NCBI GenBank assembly: GCA_023417475.1
Contig: JAEZFP010000045.1
Location: 7,287 to 71,286 of the forward strand
From: Bacillota bacterium
GTDB taxonomy: Bacteria; Bacillota; UBA4882; UBA8346
DNA length: 64,000 nucleotides
Direction: 5' to 3'
Every line of letters starts with the position of its first letter. Within the stretch, counting starts at the first letter, position 1. Position numbers and translations under genes: made by a program. Below, in pieces: positions 17,565 to 26,079 of this stretch. Under the pieces are notes generated by a model that saw only the letters and a program-made list of their open reading frames with translations, had not been told where the DNA came from and did no database searches.

Positions 17565-19886
17565 ATGAGTGCCAGGGTCGTCTTTAAGGTTTCCGGTATC
17601 AGCTGCGCCATGTGCGGGCAACGCATCGAAAAAGGCCTTCGGAGGTTGGAAGGTATCATAAATCCCGTTGTCAATGTGGCCGGGGAGACCGTTTCGTTGG
17701 AATATAATCCGGCGCGCTTATCGTTGCACGCAATTTATCAAGCGGTTGAGTCATTGGGTTACCGGGTGGTCGAAACCGCCCAAGGGTCTGCCACGCCGGA
17801 AACGTTGGTCTTGAAACGGTTGTTGATTGCGGCGGCATTACTGAGCGCACCGATGCTATTGATGATGTTGCTGTCGGAGGGAATCGGCGTGTACGCGTGG
17901 TTACTGGATCTCAGTTACCGGCATGGCAATTTCTTGGACCCGTTATTGTTAAACAGCGCCGTGCTTCATGATTGGCGGTTACAGTTGGCTTTAGCCACTC
18001 CGGTGCAATTCCTGATCGGCTACCGGTTCTATAAAAACGCTTATTACGCTCTAAAATCAGGAAGCGCCAATATGGATCTGCTGGTGGTGTGCGGCACTTC
18101 CGCCGCATACCTCTATAGTTTGTATCATTCGTTTTATACCGACGCCGATTTGCAGGGAATGAAGCCGGTTTATTTTGAGTCGTCGATGATGATCATTACG
18201 CTGATTTTGCTTGGAAAGTACCTTGAAGCATTGGCAAAGGGCAAAACATCCGACGCAATTCGGGCGTTGCTCAAACTGAAACCGCAAACCGCCCGGGTGA
18301 TCCGCGAGGGTCTGGAGACGGACATTTCACTGGAGGAGGTCCAAGTCGGCGACTTGATGATCGTCCGTCCCGGTGAGCAGATACCTTTGGACGGAACAGT
18401 TCTCGACGGGAATTCCACAGTCGATGAATCAATGCTCAGCGGCGAAAGCATGCCCGTGGAAAAACAGGCGGGCGCTCCGGTAACCGGGGGTTCATTAAAC
18501 CAGTTCGGCGCGCTCAGAGTCCGGGTCGCTCAAGTCGGCGGCGCCACGGTCTTGGGAAAGATTATTCAACTGGTTGAGCAAGCGCAAGGGAGTAAAGCCC
18601 CGATTCAACGAATCGCCGACCGGGTTTGCGGTTTTTTTGTACCGGTAGTGATAGCACTGGCGGCAGTGACCTTTGGAATTTGGTATTTTGGGGTATTGGG
18701 CCGGGCCGATTTGACTCGGCCGCTGCTAAACGCCATTGCGGTCCTGGTGGTATCCTGCCCGTGCGCGTTGGGTCTGGCAACGCCGACCGCGATGATGGTC
18801 GGAATGGGCAAAGCAGCTCAAAATGGAATTTTATTTAAAAATAGCACTGATTTGGAGACGGCTTGCCGGATTCGGACGGTCGTTTTGGATAAAACCGGTA
18901 CGATTACTAGCGGGGAACCTCGTGTTGAAAAGGTTGTCGCCGGCGGTGCCGGGGTACCAATTGGCGAAGCGGGCTTGCTCCGCGTGGCGGCGGTTTTGGA
19001 AAGCAAATCGGAACATCCTTTGGGCGTGGCGATTTACGAGTATTATCAACGGACGGTTGGGGCGCCGTTACCCGAGCCGGAACAGTTTGTAGCCGTTCCC
19101 GGCCGGGGGGTGGCGGCGAAGGTCGACGGGGTGGCGGCGCTAGCCGGAACGGAACAGTTTTTGGAATCGCACCGAATTGACGTTGGCGCGGTTCGGGCCG
19201 ATTTGACGGAGCTGCGTTCAGCTGGTAAAATCCCGATCTTGCTGGCTATCGACCAACAATTGGCCGGGATGATTGTTCTGGCGGATCCGGTCAAAGAACA
19301 CGCGGCGGAGGGAATCGCGGCCTTGCGTCAAATGGGCGTAGCCGTGGCGATGTTGACCGGCGATCATCCCCAGACGGCGCAGACGGTCGCCGCGCAAGTC
19401 GGAATTACCCGGGTTTTTGCCGGAGTACTGCCGGATCAGAAGGCGCAGGCCGTTTGCGATTTAAAACGCGGCGGAACGATCGTGGCGATGGTTGGAGACG
19501 GGATCAACGACGCTCCGGCACTGGCTGTTGCCGATGTCGGCGTCGCCATCGGGAAAGGAACCGATGTGGCTATTGAGACCGGTACGATTGTGCTGCTCCG
19601 GGACGATCTGCGGTTACTCGCCGCAACCATTCGACTCTCGCAACGGACGATGACCAAGATCAAACAAAACTTGTTTTGGGCATTTATTTACAATCTGATT
19701 GCAATCCCGATTGCCGCGGGAGGCGGGCTGCGGCCCGAGTTGTCGGCCGTCGCGATGGCGGGCAGTTCGGTGTCGGTCTTATTGAACTCCCTATCGCTAA
19801 AACGGTTTAAAGTGAATTTGGCCGTTTCATCCGGCCGGCCAAAACGCAATGGATTTTTTACCGGCAAAGGCGGGTATTTAACGTGA
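17565..19886 (+). CDS. copA: P1B-type copper-translocating ATPase
   Basis: A 773-residue heavy-metal P-type ATPase of the inner membrane. An N-terminal HMA domain has GISCAMCG (metal-binding CxxC, about residues 11-18). The membrane metal site is VSCPCALGLATP, the phosphorylation site DKTGTITSG, the SEHPLG histidine motif and the hinge GDGINDAPAL are all intact. The CPC motif and the C-terminal context are typical of Cu(I) export. It sits inside the sulfur island and overlaps the next gene by 4 bases. Its presence may protect iron-sulfur enzymes or thiols from copper, but it could also be a passenger. Confidence 0.93.
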   Translation: MSARVVFKVSGISCAMCGQRIEKGLRRLEGIINPVVNVAGETVSLEYNPARLSLHAIYQAVESLGYRVVETAQGSATPETLVLKRLLIAAALLSAPMLLMMLLSEGIGVYAWLLDLSYRHGNFLDPLLLNSAVLHDWRLQLALATPVQFLIGYRFYKNAYYALKSGSANMDLLVVCGTSAAYLYSLYHSFYTDADLQGMKPVYFESSMMIITLILLGKYLEALAKGKTSDAIRALLKLKPQTARVIREGLETDISLEEVQVGDLMIVRPGEQIPLDGTVLDGNSTVDESMLSGESMPVEKQAGAPVTGGSLNQFGALRVRVAQVGGATVLGKIIQLVEQAQGSKAPIQRIADRVCGFFVPVVIALAAVTFGIWYFGVLGRADLTRPLLNAIAVLVVSCPCALGLATPTAMMVGMGKAAQNGILFKNSTDLETACRIRTVVLDKTGTITSGEPRVEKVVAGGAGVPIGEAGLLRVAAVLESKSEHPLGVAIYEYYQRTVGAPLPEPEQFVAVPGRGVAAKVDGVAALAGTEQFLESHRIDVGAVRADLTELRSAGKIPILLAIDQQLAGMIVLADPVKEHAAEGIAALRQMGVAVAMLTGDHPQTAQTVAAQVGITRVFAGVLPDQKAQAVCDLKRGGTIVAMVGDGINDAPALAVADVGVAIGKGTDVAIETGTIVLLRDDLRLLAATIRLSQRTMTKIKQNLFWAFIYNLIAIPIAAGGGLRPELSAVAMAGSSVSVLLNSLSLKRFKVNLAVSSGRPKRNGFFTGKGGYLT

Positions 19887-21031
19887 GTTATCGGGGTTGG
19901 AACCGCTTGCGGCAACACGGGGGCGGTTATCCGCGCGGGATGTTGATCGGGATCATCGGCATTTGCGTCGTAGGTATTGGGTTATTTGGCGGAGGTGGCT
20001 TCCGGTTTCTAGCCGACCTGCTTGCGCTGAAAAATTTACCCCGGTTGCAACCGGATTCCAGTTGGTTGCTACTGGTATTGTTGGGAGTACTAACGTCGGT
20101 CCATTGTTTGGCAATGTGCGGCGGTTGGATCGTGAGCATGGGAGTTTGGCTTCAAGGCGACGAAGGAAAACGCAACGGCTGGCCTCCAGCGTTATTATAT
20201 CACGGCGGTCGTCTCCTGTCCTACACGTTGAGCGGCGGGGTAGCCGGCGGCTTTGGACAGCTGACGAGCTTTTCAGGCGGGTGGAAGGCGGTAGCCCCGC
20301 TCGGCGGCGGAATACTAATGTTACTGTTAGGTTTGGATCTCTTGGGTTGGTGCCCGTTATTCCGCAAGTTTCGTCTACAGCTTCCCGGTTGGATCGGCCG
20401 GCGGTTAGGCCACGATTTGCACGGCTGTTGGGTGATCGGGTTATTAAGCGCTTTGCTGCCTTGCGGACCGTTGCAAACGGCACAATTATACGCGATGAGC
20501 ACCGGTAATTTTTATGCCGGCGCCGCCGCGATGGCCGGATTTGCGTTGGGGACGGTTCCGTTGTTGTTGGCGGTCGGCGCCGGTCAGTCTTTGCTTAACC
20601 GGGGATTTGCCAAGCCGCTGTTTACACTGAGCGCGCTGTTGGTGGTCTTCCTTGGTTTGGGAATGGTTGGACGGGGGTTGGCTTTGGCCGGGGTTCCGCT
20701 GGAATTGAAGTGGGCGGCGCCCCCTGCGGGGATTGCTGTTCTACACGGCGGATACCAGACGGTACGGACTGAGATCGCGGCCGACCATTACCAGCCGATC
20801 GTGGTTCAAAAAGGAATTCCGGTTCGTTGGACGATCCGGGCCGCTCCCCAAAATTTAAACGGCTGCAATAACGCGATCCTGATTCCGAAGTTTAATCTTA
20901 CCAAAGATCTGCGCCCCGGGGATAATCTGATTATCTTCACTCCCGGAGCGCCGGGGGTCATCGCCTACACCTGTTGGATGGGGATGATTAAAAGCAAAAT
21001 TACGGTCGTGGACGATCTGCGCAGGTTGTAG
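19883..21031 (+). CDS. TauE/UreH-like membrane protein fused to a cupredoxin-like domain
   Basis: A 382-residue protein. After an N-terminal helix, the membrane part has VHCLAMCGGW (about residues 74-83) and LLPCGPLQT (about 191-199), the motifs of the COG2836 'sulfite exporter TauE/SafE' group that is linked to copper handling. Residues about 300-382 form a beta-rich domain with GCNNAILIPKF and YTCWMGM, as in cupredoxin-type copper sites. A GTG start overlaps the copA stop (GTGA), so the two are translationally coupled. Copper transfer together with CopA is the best reading; sulfite export is unlikely despite the family name. Confidence 0.8.
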   Translation: MSYRGWNRLRQHGGGYPRGMLIGIIGICVVGIGLFGGGGFRFLADLLALKNLPRLQPDSSWLLLVLLGVLTSVHCLAMCGGWIVSMGVWLQGDEGKRNGWPPALLYHGGRLLSYTLSGGVAGGFGQLTSFSGGWKAVAPLGGGILMLLLGLDLLGWCPLFRKFRLQLPGWIGRRLGHDLHGCWVIGLLSALLPCGPLQTAQLYAMSTGNFYAGAAAMAGFALGTVPLLLAVGAGQSLLNRGFAKPLFTLSALLVVFLGLGMVGRGLALAGVPLELKWAAPPAGIAVLHGGYQTVRTEIAADHYQPIVVQKGIPVRWTIRAAPQNLNGCNNAILIPKFNLTKDLRPGDNLIIFTPGAPGVIAYTCWMGMIKSKITVVDDLRRL

Positions 21032-21295
21032 AAGCGGATTCCGGTCCCCGATTGCTCCATTTTGGAAGACGGCTGTCGGATGGTTAGATTGTCGAATCTT
21101 GAAGGTGATTAGCGCATCCGTCAACCCGGTTAGCGAATTAAAGCGGTGGCATACCGCAACCAACGACTTGTTTCGGCAATTTCGGTAGTTTAATGTCCGT
21201 TCCGGGAAACGGTTTGCCGGAACGGGGCGGCTGAAACCCGGATGGGGGTTCGTCGATCCGACAAGAAAGTTGTGAAAGAAGAAAGGAGTATGAAC

Positions 21296-21679
21296 ATGGT
21301 AACAATTCAAGCGCGTCTGAAAACGGTAATTGTCGGTTTGATCGTCGTTGTTTTGGTTTTAGGGTTTGGAAGTCTGATTGGCGCCGCGGTTGGGGACATC
21401 ACCTTGGAAGGCTGGTTGATCGATAAATGCTGCAGCGGCACGCCCGATCCCGTCAAACACACGCGTCAATGCAATTTGATGGAGACCTGCGCCGCCACGG
21501 GTTACGGGATTTTGGTCAAACAAACCGACAACAGTTTGAAATTTTATCCGTTTGACAAAACCGGTCAACAATTGGCCAAAGATTATCTGCAACATACGAC
21601 CAGGAGCAATAACCTGCGGATTGCCATTAAAGCGAAATGGGACGGGAACGTTTTGAGTGAAATCGTTTTGACTGAATAA
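21296..21679 (+). CDS. Small exported cysteine-rich protein
   Basis: About 127 residues. An N-terminal signal or anchor helix (VIVGLIVVVLVLGFGSLIGA) is followed by GWLIDKCCSGTPDPVKHTRQ and CNLMETCAATGYGI, a four-cysteine pattern seen in small exported proteins of anaerobes of unknown function. The ATG at 21296 has AAGGAG 7 bases upstream; the ATG at 21290 is too close. It lies after the copper pair and before the methyltransferase operon; copper or redox binding through the cysteines is conceivable but not shown. Confidence 0.7.
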   Translation: MVTIQARLKTVIVGLIVVVLVLGFGSLIGAAVGDITLEGWLIDKCCSGTPDPVKHTRQCNLMETCAATGYGILVKQTDNSLKFYPFDKTGQQLAKDYLQHTTRSNNLRIAIKAKWDGNVLSEIVLTE

Positions 21680-21720
21680 TAACCGTCCGTTCCGGACGCA
21701 AAACCGAATGAGGGGGAAGA

Positions 21721-22767
21721 ATGATGAATGCCAAGCAGATTGTGGTAGATGCGATTCACCTCAAAAAAACTCCGCGCAACCCCGTTGCGCTTCTCTCGGG
21801 TGGTGTCTGGACCTTTAACCGGCGCGGTTATTCGCTGCAGGATTTGCTCACTCAGCCGGAGCTGGCCGCGACAATCATTGTGGAAACCAGTAAAGAAGCG
21901 GAATCGGATATCGTCTGGGCGGGTTCGGGTTATCATAATTTGGCTATTCGCGCACTTGGCGGGGCGATTAAGTTTCGGGCCAAAGGCGCTCCCGATATCC
22001 AGACGCCGCTGCTTGAGAAGGTGGATGATCTCGAACGGTTGGACCTGAACCGCCTGCGGCAGGATGCGGAGATCCAGACGTTACTGCAGACCGCGCAAAG
22101 GGTCGTCGCAGGCCTCGGCAACGAACGGCTGATCGGAGCGAGTCAATGGGGGCCGTTTACATTGGCCGGTCACCTTTACGGGGTCGAAAAATTAATGCGC
22201 AGCATCTATCGGGATCAAGCGGCAGTCGCCACGGTGTTGGAATTCACCACCGAACTGTGCGTCAGTTATTTGCAGTCGTTTATCCATACTGGCGTGGCGA
22301 TTGTCTCCATTGCCGAACCCTCGGCGTCCGGGGATCTGATTTCACCGCGACAATTTGCGCAATTTGTCGTGCCGTCATTACAAAAAGCTGTCGGTCGACT
22401 CAAACAGCAGGGTGTTTTGGTCGCCTTGCATATTTGCGGGAATATCACGAACCGGCTGGAGTTGGTTCCCGCCACCGGAGTCGATTTATTGTCTGTCGAC
22501 TATAAGGTGGATCTGGAGCAAGTTCGTTTACAACTCGGCGGCAAGCTAGCCTTTGCCGGCAACATGAATCCGGTGGCGGTCATGCAAAACGCGACGGCAG
22601 CCGAGGTAACGCTAGCCTGCCAAACCTGCTTGCGTCAGGTTGGCGACACTCCCGGCTATATTTTGATGCCGGGCTGCGATATTCCTCCCGGAGTGCCGCT
22701 AGCGAACATCCAAGCGATGATCGCAGCGGCGTATCAAAGTAAAATCAATCGGAAGGTGAATCATTGA
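21721..22767 (+). CDS. UroD/MtaA-type methyltransferase (MT1)
   Basis: A 348-residue protein of the uroporphyrinogen decarboxylase-like methyltransferase family (MtaA/MtbA/CmuA). The family barrel shows AEPSASGDLISP (about residues 200-211), the zinc-ligand segment ALHICGNITN (about 237-246) and the C-terminal MPGCDIPPGVPLANI, giving the His-x-Cys...Cys set used to activate a thiol. It would move a methyl group between a corrinoid protein and a thiol. Its stop overlaps the start of the next gene, an alpha nitrogenase-like subunit, so methyltransferase and reductase are made together. Confidence 0.88.
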   Translation: MMNAKQIVVDAIHLKKTPRNPVALLSGGVWTFNRRGYSLQDLLTQPELAATIIVETSKEAESDIVWAGSGYHNLAIRALGGAIKFRAKGAPDIQTPLLEKVDDLERLDLNRLRQDAEIQTLLQTAQRVVAGLGNERLIGASQWGPFTLAGHLYGVEKLMRSIYRDQAAVATVLEFTTELCVSYLQSFIHTGVAIVSIAEPSASGDLISPRQFAQFVVPSLQKAVGRLKQQGVLVALHICGNITNRLELVPATGVDLLSVDYKVDLEQVRLQLGGKLAFAGNMNPVAVMQNATAAEVTLACQTCLRQVGDTPGYILMPGCDIPPGVPLANIQAMIAAAYQSKINRKVNH

Positions 22768-24287
22768 TGAGTTATTTCACTCAAAAGGAACCGCCCAAAC
22801 GGGAGGAACGCCTCAACGCCTCTGTCGTTTACGGCGGTAGCATTTGCGGACTGAAAGATAAACGCGGTTGTTGTCTAGACGGGCGGGAACGCAGTTTCAC
22901 GCAGGGTTCGATCTGCTTGCTTTTGCCCGGTCTGGCGATGCTAAACAGCATTCCCGACAGTGTCGTTTTGCTGCATGGCGCGATTGGGTGCGGTTCTTGC
23001 GCTCACTCGCAAAACGCTAATGTTAGAGGCGGCGGCAATGCCCGTTGGGGTCAGGTGAAGGATGCCACCTGGCTGTCGACCGCGCTCAATGAAACTGAAG
23101 TCGTTACCGGCGGTGAACCGAAGCTCGAAGCGGCGCTGCGCGAAATTGACCGGCGTTACCGGCCGAAAACCATTATTGTGGTGGCCGGATGCGTGCCGGG
23201 AATTATTGGGGACGACATCGACGGAGTGGCGGCCAAACTCCAACCGGAACTAAACGCCACGATCCTTCCGGTGCATTGCGAAGGATTTAAAACCAAGATC
23301 TGGGCCACCGCGTATGACGCGGTTTACCATTCCCTAGGCCGGAACTTGCTGAACGAACCGGCAGGGGAACGGCGCCTAATCCCTGATGAATTGGCAGATT
23401 TGCAAGAACAATACCGGCGCCGCCGGACCGTGAATCTGATGAACGTCTCGTCGATGGGGCGTGTTGATGAACTGGAGTTGACGCGATTATTACAGTCTTT
23501 GGGCCTGGAAGTTAACGTCTTCCCGGTCTTCACCAAACCCGAAGAGATGTATCTGGCGACCCAAGCGGCACTTTCGATCAGCACCTGTCCCACTCACGAC
23601 GATTATTTTCTTAAGCATTTGCAGGAACAGTACGGCGTGCCGTATATTATCCGGCACATGCCGATCGGAATCGCCAATACCGGCAGCTGGTTACGGGACG
23701 TAGCGGCGTTTTTCGGGTTGGAGCAGCAAGCTGAAAGATTGATTGCCCAGGAGGAAGCCGATTTATCAGCGGCTTTAGCTGAATTTAAACCGTTCTTCAA
23801 CGGCAAGAAGGCTTTTATCAGCGCCGGGGAGATCCGGGCGTTTGCTACCGGGTATCTTTTGCATGAACTAGGCTTTGAACTGGTCGGAATTCGTTCCTAT
23901 CATCACGACGAGTTTGCCGAAGTGGAGTATGCCAAACTGGCGGCACTGGCATCACGGGATTTTGTGGTCAATATTGCCGATGCGCAACCGTTCGAGGAGG
24001 CCAACTTATTGCAAAAACTCCAACCCGATTTATTCCTGGGCCATTGGAACGGTAATGCCACCGCGGCGAAGCTCGGGATCGCCTCGCACGTTATTTATAA
24101 CACCAATATCAGTTACATTGGGTATAAAGGAGTTTATGAGGTGGCCCGCCGTTTGTTTCGATTGTTAAAGAATCCGGCCTTTAACCGGAGGCTGCGTCAG
24201 AATATCCGTTTACCCTACACGGAGGGCTGGTATCAGGCTGATCCGTTTTCGCATATCAAAATTCCGGGAGGCGCGACAATTGGCTAA
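22767..24287 (+). CDS. Nitrogenase-like alpha subunit (NifD-like), copy 3
   Basis: A 506-residue NifD/NifE-like protein close to the copy at 3599 (shared PKREERL, YGG, RSFTQ, GFKTKI, CPTHDDYF). Cys50, Cys75 (HGAIGC) and Cys142 (AGCVPGIIGDD) match P-cluster ligands, and STCPTHDDYF keeps the Cys275 equivalent. The segment equivalent to NifD Gln191/His195 reads KIWATAYD, so both are missing, and the His442 area (NTNISYIGYKG) has no aligned histidine. ATG 22767 follows GGAAGGTG; TTG 22764 overlaps the upstream stop. The gene overlaps the beta gene by 8 bases. It probably forms an alpha2-beta2 reductase served by the NifH-like protein. Confidence 0.9.
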   Translation: MSYFTQKEPPKREERLNASVVYGGSICGLKDKRGCCLDGRERSFTQGSICLLLPGLAMLNSIPDSVVLLHGAIGCGSCAHSQNANVRGGGNARWGQVKDATWLSTALNETEVVTGGEPKLEAALREIDRRYRPKTIIVVAGCVPGIIGDDIDGVAAKLQPELNATILPVHCEGFKTKIWATAYDAVYHSLGRNLLNEPAGERRLIPDELADLQEQYRRRRTVNLMNVSSMGRVDELELTRLLQSLGLEVNVFPVFTKPEEMYLATQAALSISTCPTHDDYFLKHLQEQYGVPYIIRHMPIGIANTGSWLRDVAAFFGLEQQAERLIAQEEADLSAALAEFKPFFNGKKAFISAGEIRAFATGYLLHELGFELVGIRSYHHDEFAEVEYAKLAALASRDFVVNIADAQPFEEANLLQKLQPDLFLGHWNGNATAAKLGIASHVIYNTNISYIGYKGVYEVARRLFRLLKNPAFNRRLRQNIRLPYTEGWYQADPFSHIKIPGGATIG

Positions 24288-25614
24288 CTTTATCGAAAGA
24301 CCCCGCTACACGTGCGCGTTGGGCGGCGCATTGGGAACGATCACGGCATTGCCGGAGGTGATTCCGATCCTACATGTGGCGCAAGGTTGCGCCGGAAATG
24401 CGGTCTGGACTCAAAATGGCGGCAGTGCGTTGCAAGTGGGAGGATACTGCGGCGGTTTGACCGTTCCCAGTTCCAACGTTCATGAACGCGAGGTCGTCTT
24501 CGGCGGCGTCGACCGATTAAGCGAACAGATTGCCACGACATTGCAAATAATGGAGGGACGCTTATACTTTGTCATTACCGGCTGCGTCACCGATATCATC
24601 GGTGATGATGTGAGGGCGGTCGTCAACCGGTTTCAACAGGACGGCGTAACGATAATTCACGCGGAAACCGGCGGGTTTAAAGGAAATTCCTACACCGGGT
24701 ACGATCTAGTCTTGCAGTCGTTATTCCGGAACTATGTCCAATCGGGGCAAAAGACCGTATCCCGTCGCGTCAATCTTTGGGGAATCGTTCCATTCATGGA
24801 CGTCTTTTGGCGCGGCAACCTCGAAGCGGTCCGGGTATTACTGGAGCAGTTAGGTCTCAGCGTCAACACCTTTTTTACTGCGGCCGATACATTGGACTCG
24901 TTGAAGCAGGCTGGGAATGCCGAGTTGAACATCGTGTTATCTCCCACTTACGGAGTGGAAGCGGCGCGGGTCTTTCAAGAAGCGCATGGCACTCCCTATC
25001 AGGTCGCGGTCCCGCCGATCGGCCCAACCGCGACGGCAACGTTTTTACGTCAGATCGCAACAGCGTTGCAGATCGAAACGTCAATGGTAGAACGGGTAAT
25101 CGCGGATGAAAGCCGGCGCTATTATCATTATCTGGAGACACTGACCGATTGTTATAACGATTTGGATCTGCAACGTTTTGCGATTGTGGTTGGGGATGCC
25201 AATTACAGCGTCGCTTTGACCAATTTTCTCAGCGATGACCTGGGATGGCTGCCCGAATTGGTGGTCTGTACCGACCAACTGACACCGGTGGAACAGTCGC
25301 AAGTTGCGGCAATGGTCCAACCGGAAACAATTCTTCCCCGGCTGGTTTTTGAGACCGACACCGGAGAGGTAATCCGCCATTTCAAGTCGGGCTGGCCCGA
25401 ATTTCACGGACAAAAGTATTATAACGCCTTCAGTCCCGCTTTTGTGATAGGAAGTTCACTAGACCGCCAACTGGCGTTGGATATCGGCGCGGCTCATCTT
25501 AGCGTCTCTTTCCCGGTGGCGAACCGGGCGATCATCGACCGGGGGTATTTTGGATTTCAAGGCGGCCTACGGTTGATCGAAGATCTATTCAGCAGCATCG
25601 TGGCGGGGAGATAA
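24280..25614 (+). CDS. Nitrogenase-like beta subunit (NifK-like), copy 3
   Basis: A 444-residue NifK-like protein close to the 2253 product. Cys12 (TCALGG), Cys37 (QGCAGN) and Cys102 (TGCVTDIIGDD) match NifK P-cluster cysteines, and VFGGVDRLSEQI is conserved. An additional cysteine (GYCGG, about residue 57) is shared with copy 2 and may be diagnostic of this subfamily. A TTG start follows GGGAGG and overlaps the alpha gene by 8 bases, so expression is coupled. It ends just before the YezD-NifH leader. Confidence 0.88.
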   Translation: MANFIERPRYTCALGGALGTITALPEVIPILHVAQGCAGNAVWTQNGGSALQVGGYCGGLTVPSSNVHEREVVFGGVDRLSEQIATTLQIMEGRLYFVITGCVTDIIGDDVRAVVNRFQQDGVTIIHAETGGFKGNSYTGYDLVLQSLFRNYVQSGQKTVSRRVNLWGIVPFMDVFWRGNLEAVRVLLEQLGLSVNTFFTAADTLDSLKQAGNAELNIVLSPTYGVEAARVFQEAHGTPYQVAVPPIGPTATATFLRQIATALQIETSMVERVIADESRRYYHYLETLTDCYNDLDLQRFAIVVGDANYSVALTNFLSDDLGWLPELVVCTDQLTPVEQSQVAAMVQPETILPRLVFETDTGEVIRHFKSGWPEFHGQKYYNAFSPAFVIGSSLDRQLALDIGAAHLSVSFPVANRAIIDRGYFGFQGGLRLIEDLFSSIVAGR

Positions 25615-25696
25615 AAAAATAAACCTTCGTTGTTCGGGTTATGCGGCGGGAATGGTGATTTTTTATAACAAAAACTAAGTATTTCAGTAGGAATTA

Positions 25697-25778
25697 TATA
25701 ATTTATTCAGTGGCGCTTGCATACCATATTGCATTATTGAATTACGTGAGCAGTCGCGCTGGAATCATGCGAAGCGCC
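25697..25778 (+). promoter_or_regulatory. Predicted -10 box and structured leader of the yezD-nifH-like unit
   Basis: TATAAT at 25697-25702 (no clear -35) is followed 9 bases later by a stem: GGCGCTTGCAT (25712-25722) pairs with ATGCGAAGCGCC (25767-25778) with one bulged base, enclosing 44 bases. The stem would lie at the very 5' end of the mRNA. It does not resemble the five attenuator copies. I do not recognise a known riboswitch. Confidence 0.4.
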
Positions 25779-25816
25779 GGGACCGGACGAAATCGGAGTA
25801 AGGGGGGAGCGAAACA

Positions 25817-25987
25817 ATGGCGGATATCCGCTCAAGTCAGATTCAGAAGGACCGTCCCATCTCGGAAGAGGATCTGCAAAAGTTGAGGATACTTCTTGGC
25901 AAAATCGGCTATGGGTCGGTTACGTTGATTATTCAGAATGGCAAAGTGATCCAGATCGAAAAGAACGAAAAGTTACGTTTGAAATAG
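25817..25987 (+). CDS. YezD-like (DUF2292) small protein
   Basis: A 56-residue protein; GGGGGGAGC precedes the ATG. The C-terminal part (LRILLGKIGYGSVTLIIQ, then NGKVIQIEKNEKLRL) is the DUF2292/YezD pattern: a short helix followed by a beta-hairpin with GSV and NGKV turns. DUF2292 genes are known mostly next to sulfate and cysteine assimilation genes; their role is not established. Here it sits directly upstream of the NifH-like gene, linking the reductase to sulfur metabolism. Confidence 0.75.
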   Translation: MADIRSSQIQKDRPISEEDLQKLRILLGKIGYGSVTLIIQNGKVIQIEKNEKLRLK

Positions 25988-26079
25988 ATAGGGGTCGGAC
26001 GAAACCATCTTCCAGCCAAAGCGATGCTCGAATGGCTATCAGTCCGTTTGTCCGGGCAAAAGTAAAGGAGTGTCTTAAT

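Noticed and set aside
19897..20508. A 203-residue frame inside the TauE-cupredoxin gene
   Set aside because: It is a shadow of the correct frame: no ribosome site, no recognisable domain, arginine- and serine-rich composition typical of an out-of-frame reading of GC-rich DNA.
19883..21031. Sulfite exporter for the sulfur pathway
   Set aside because: The TauE/SafE name comes from the family; coupling to copA, the HC...MCGG and PCGP motifs and the cupredoxin-like domain point to copper.
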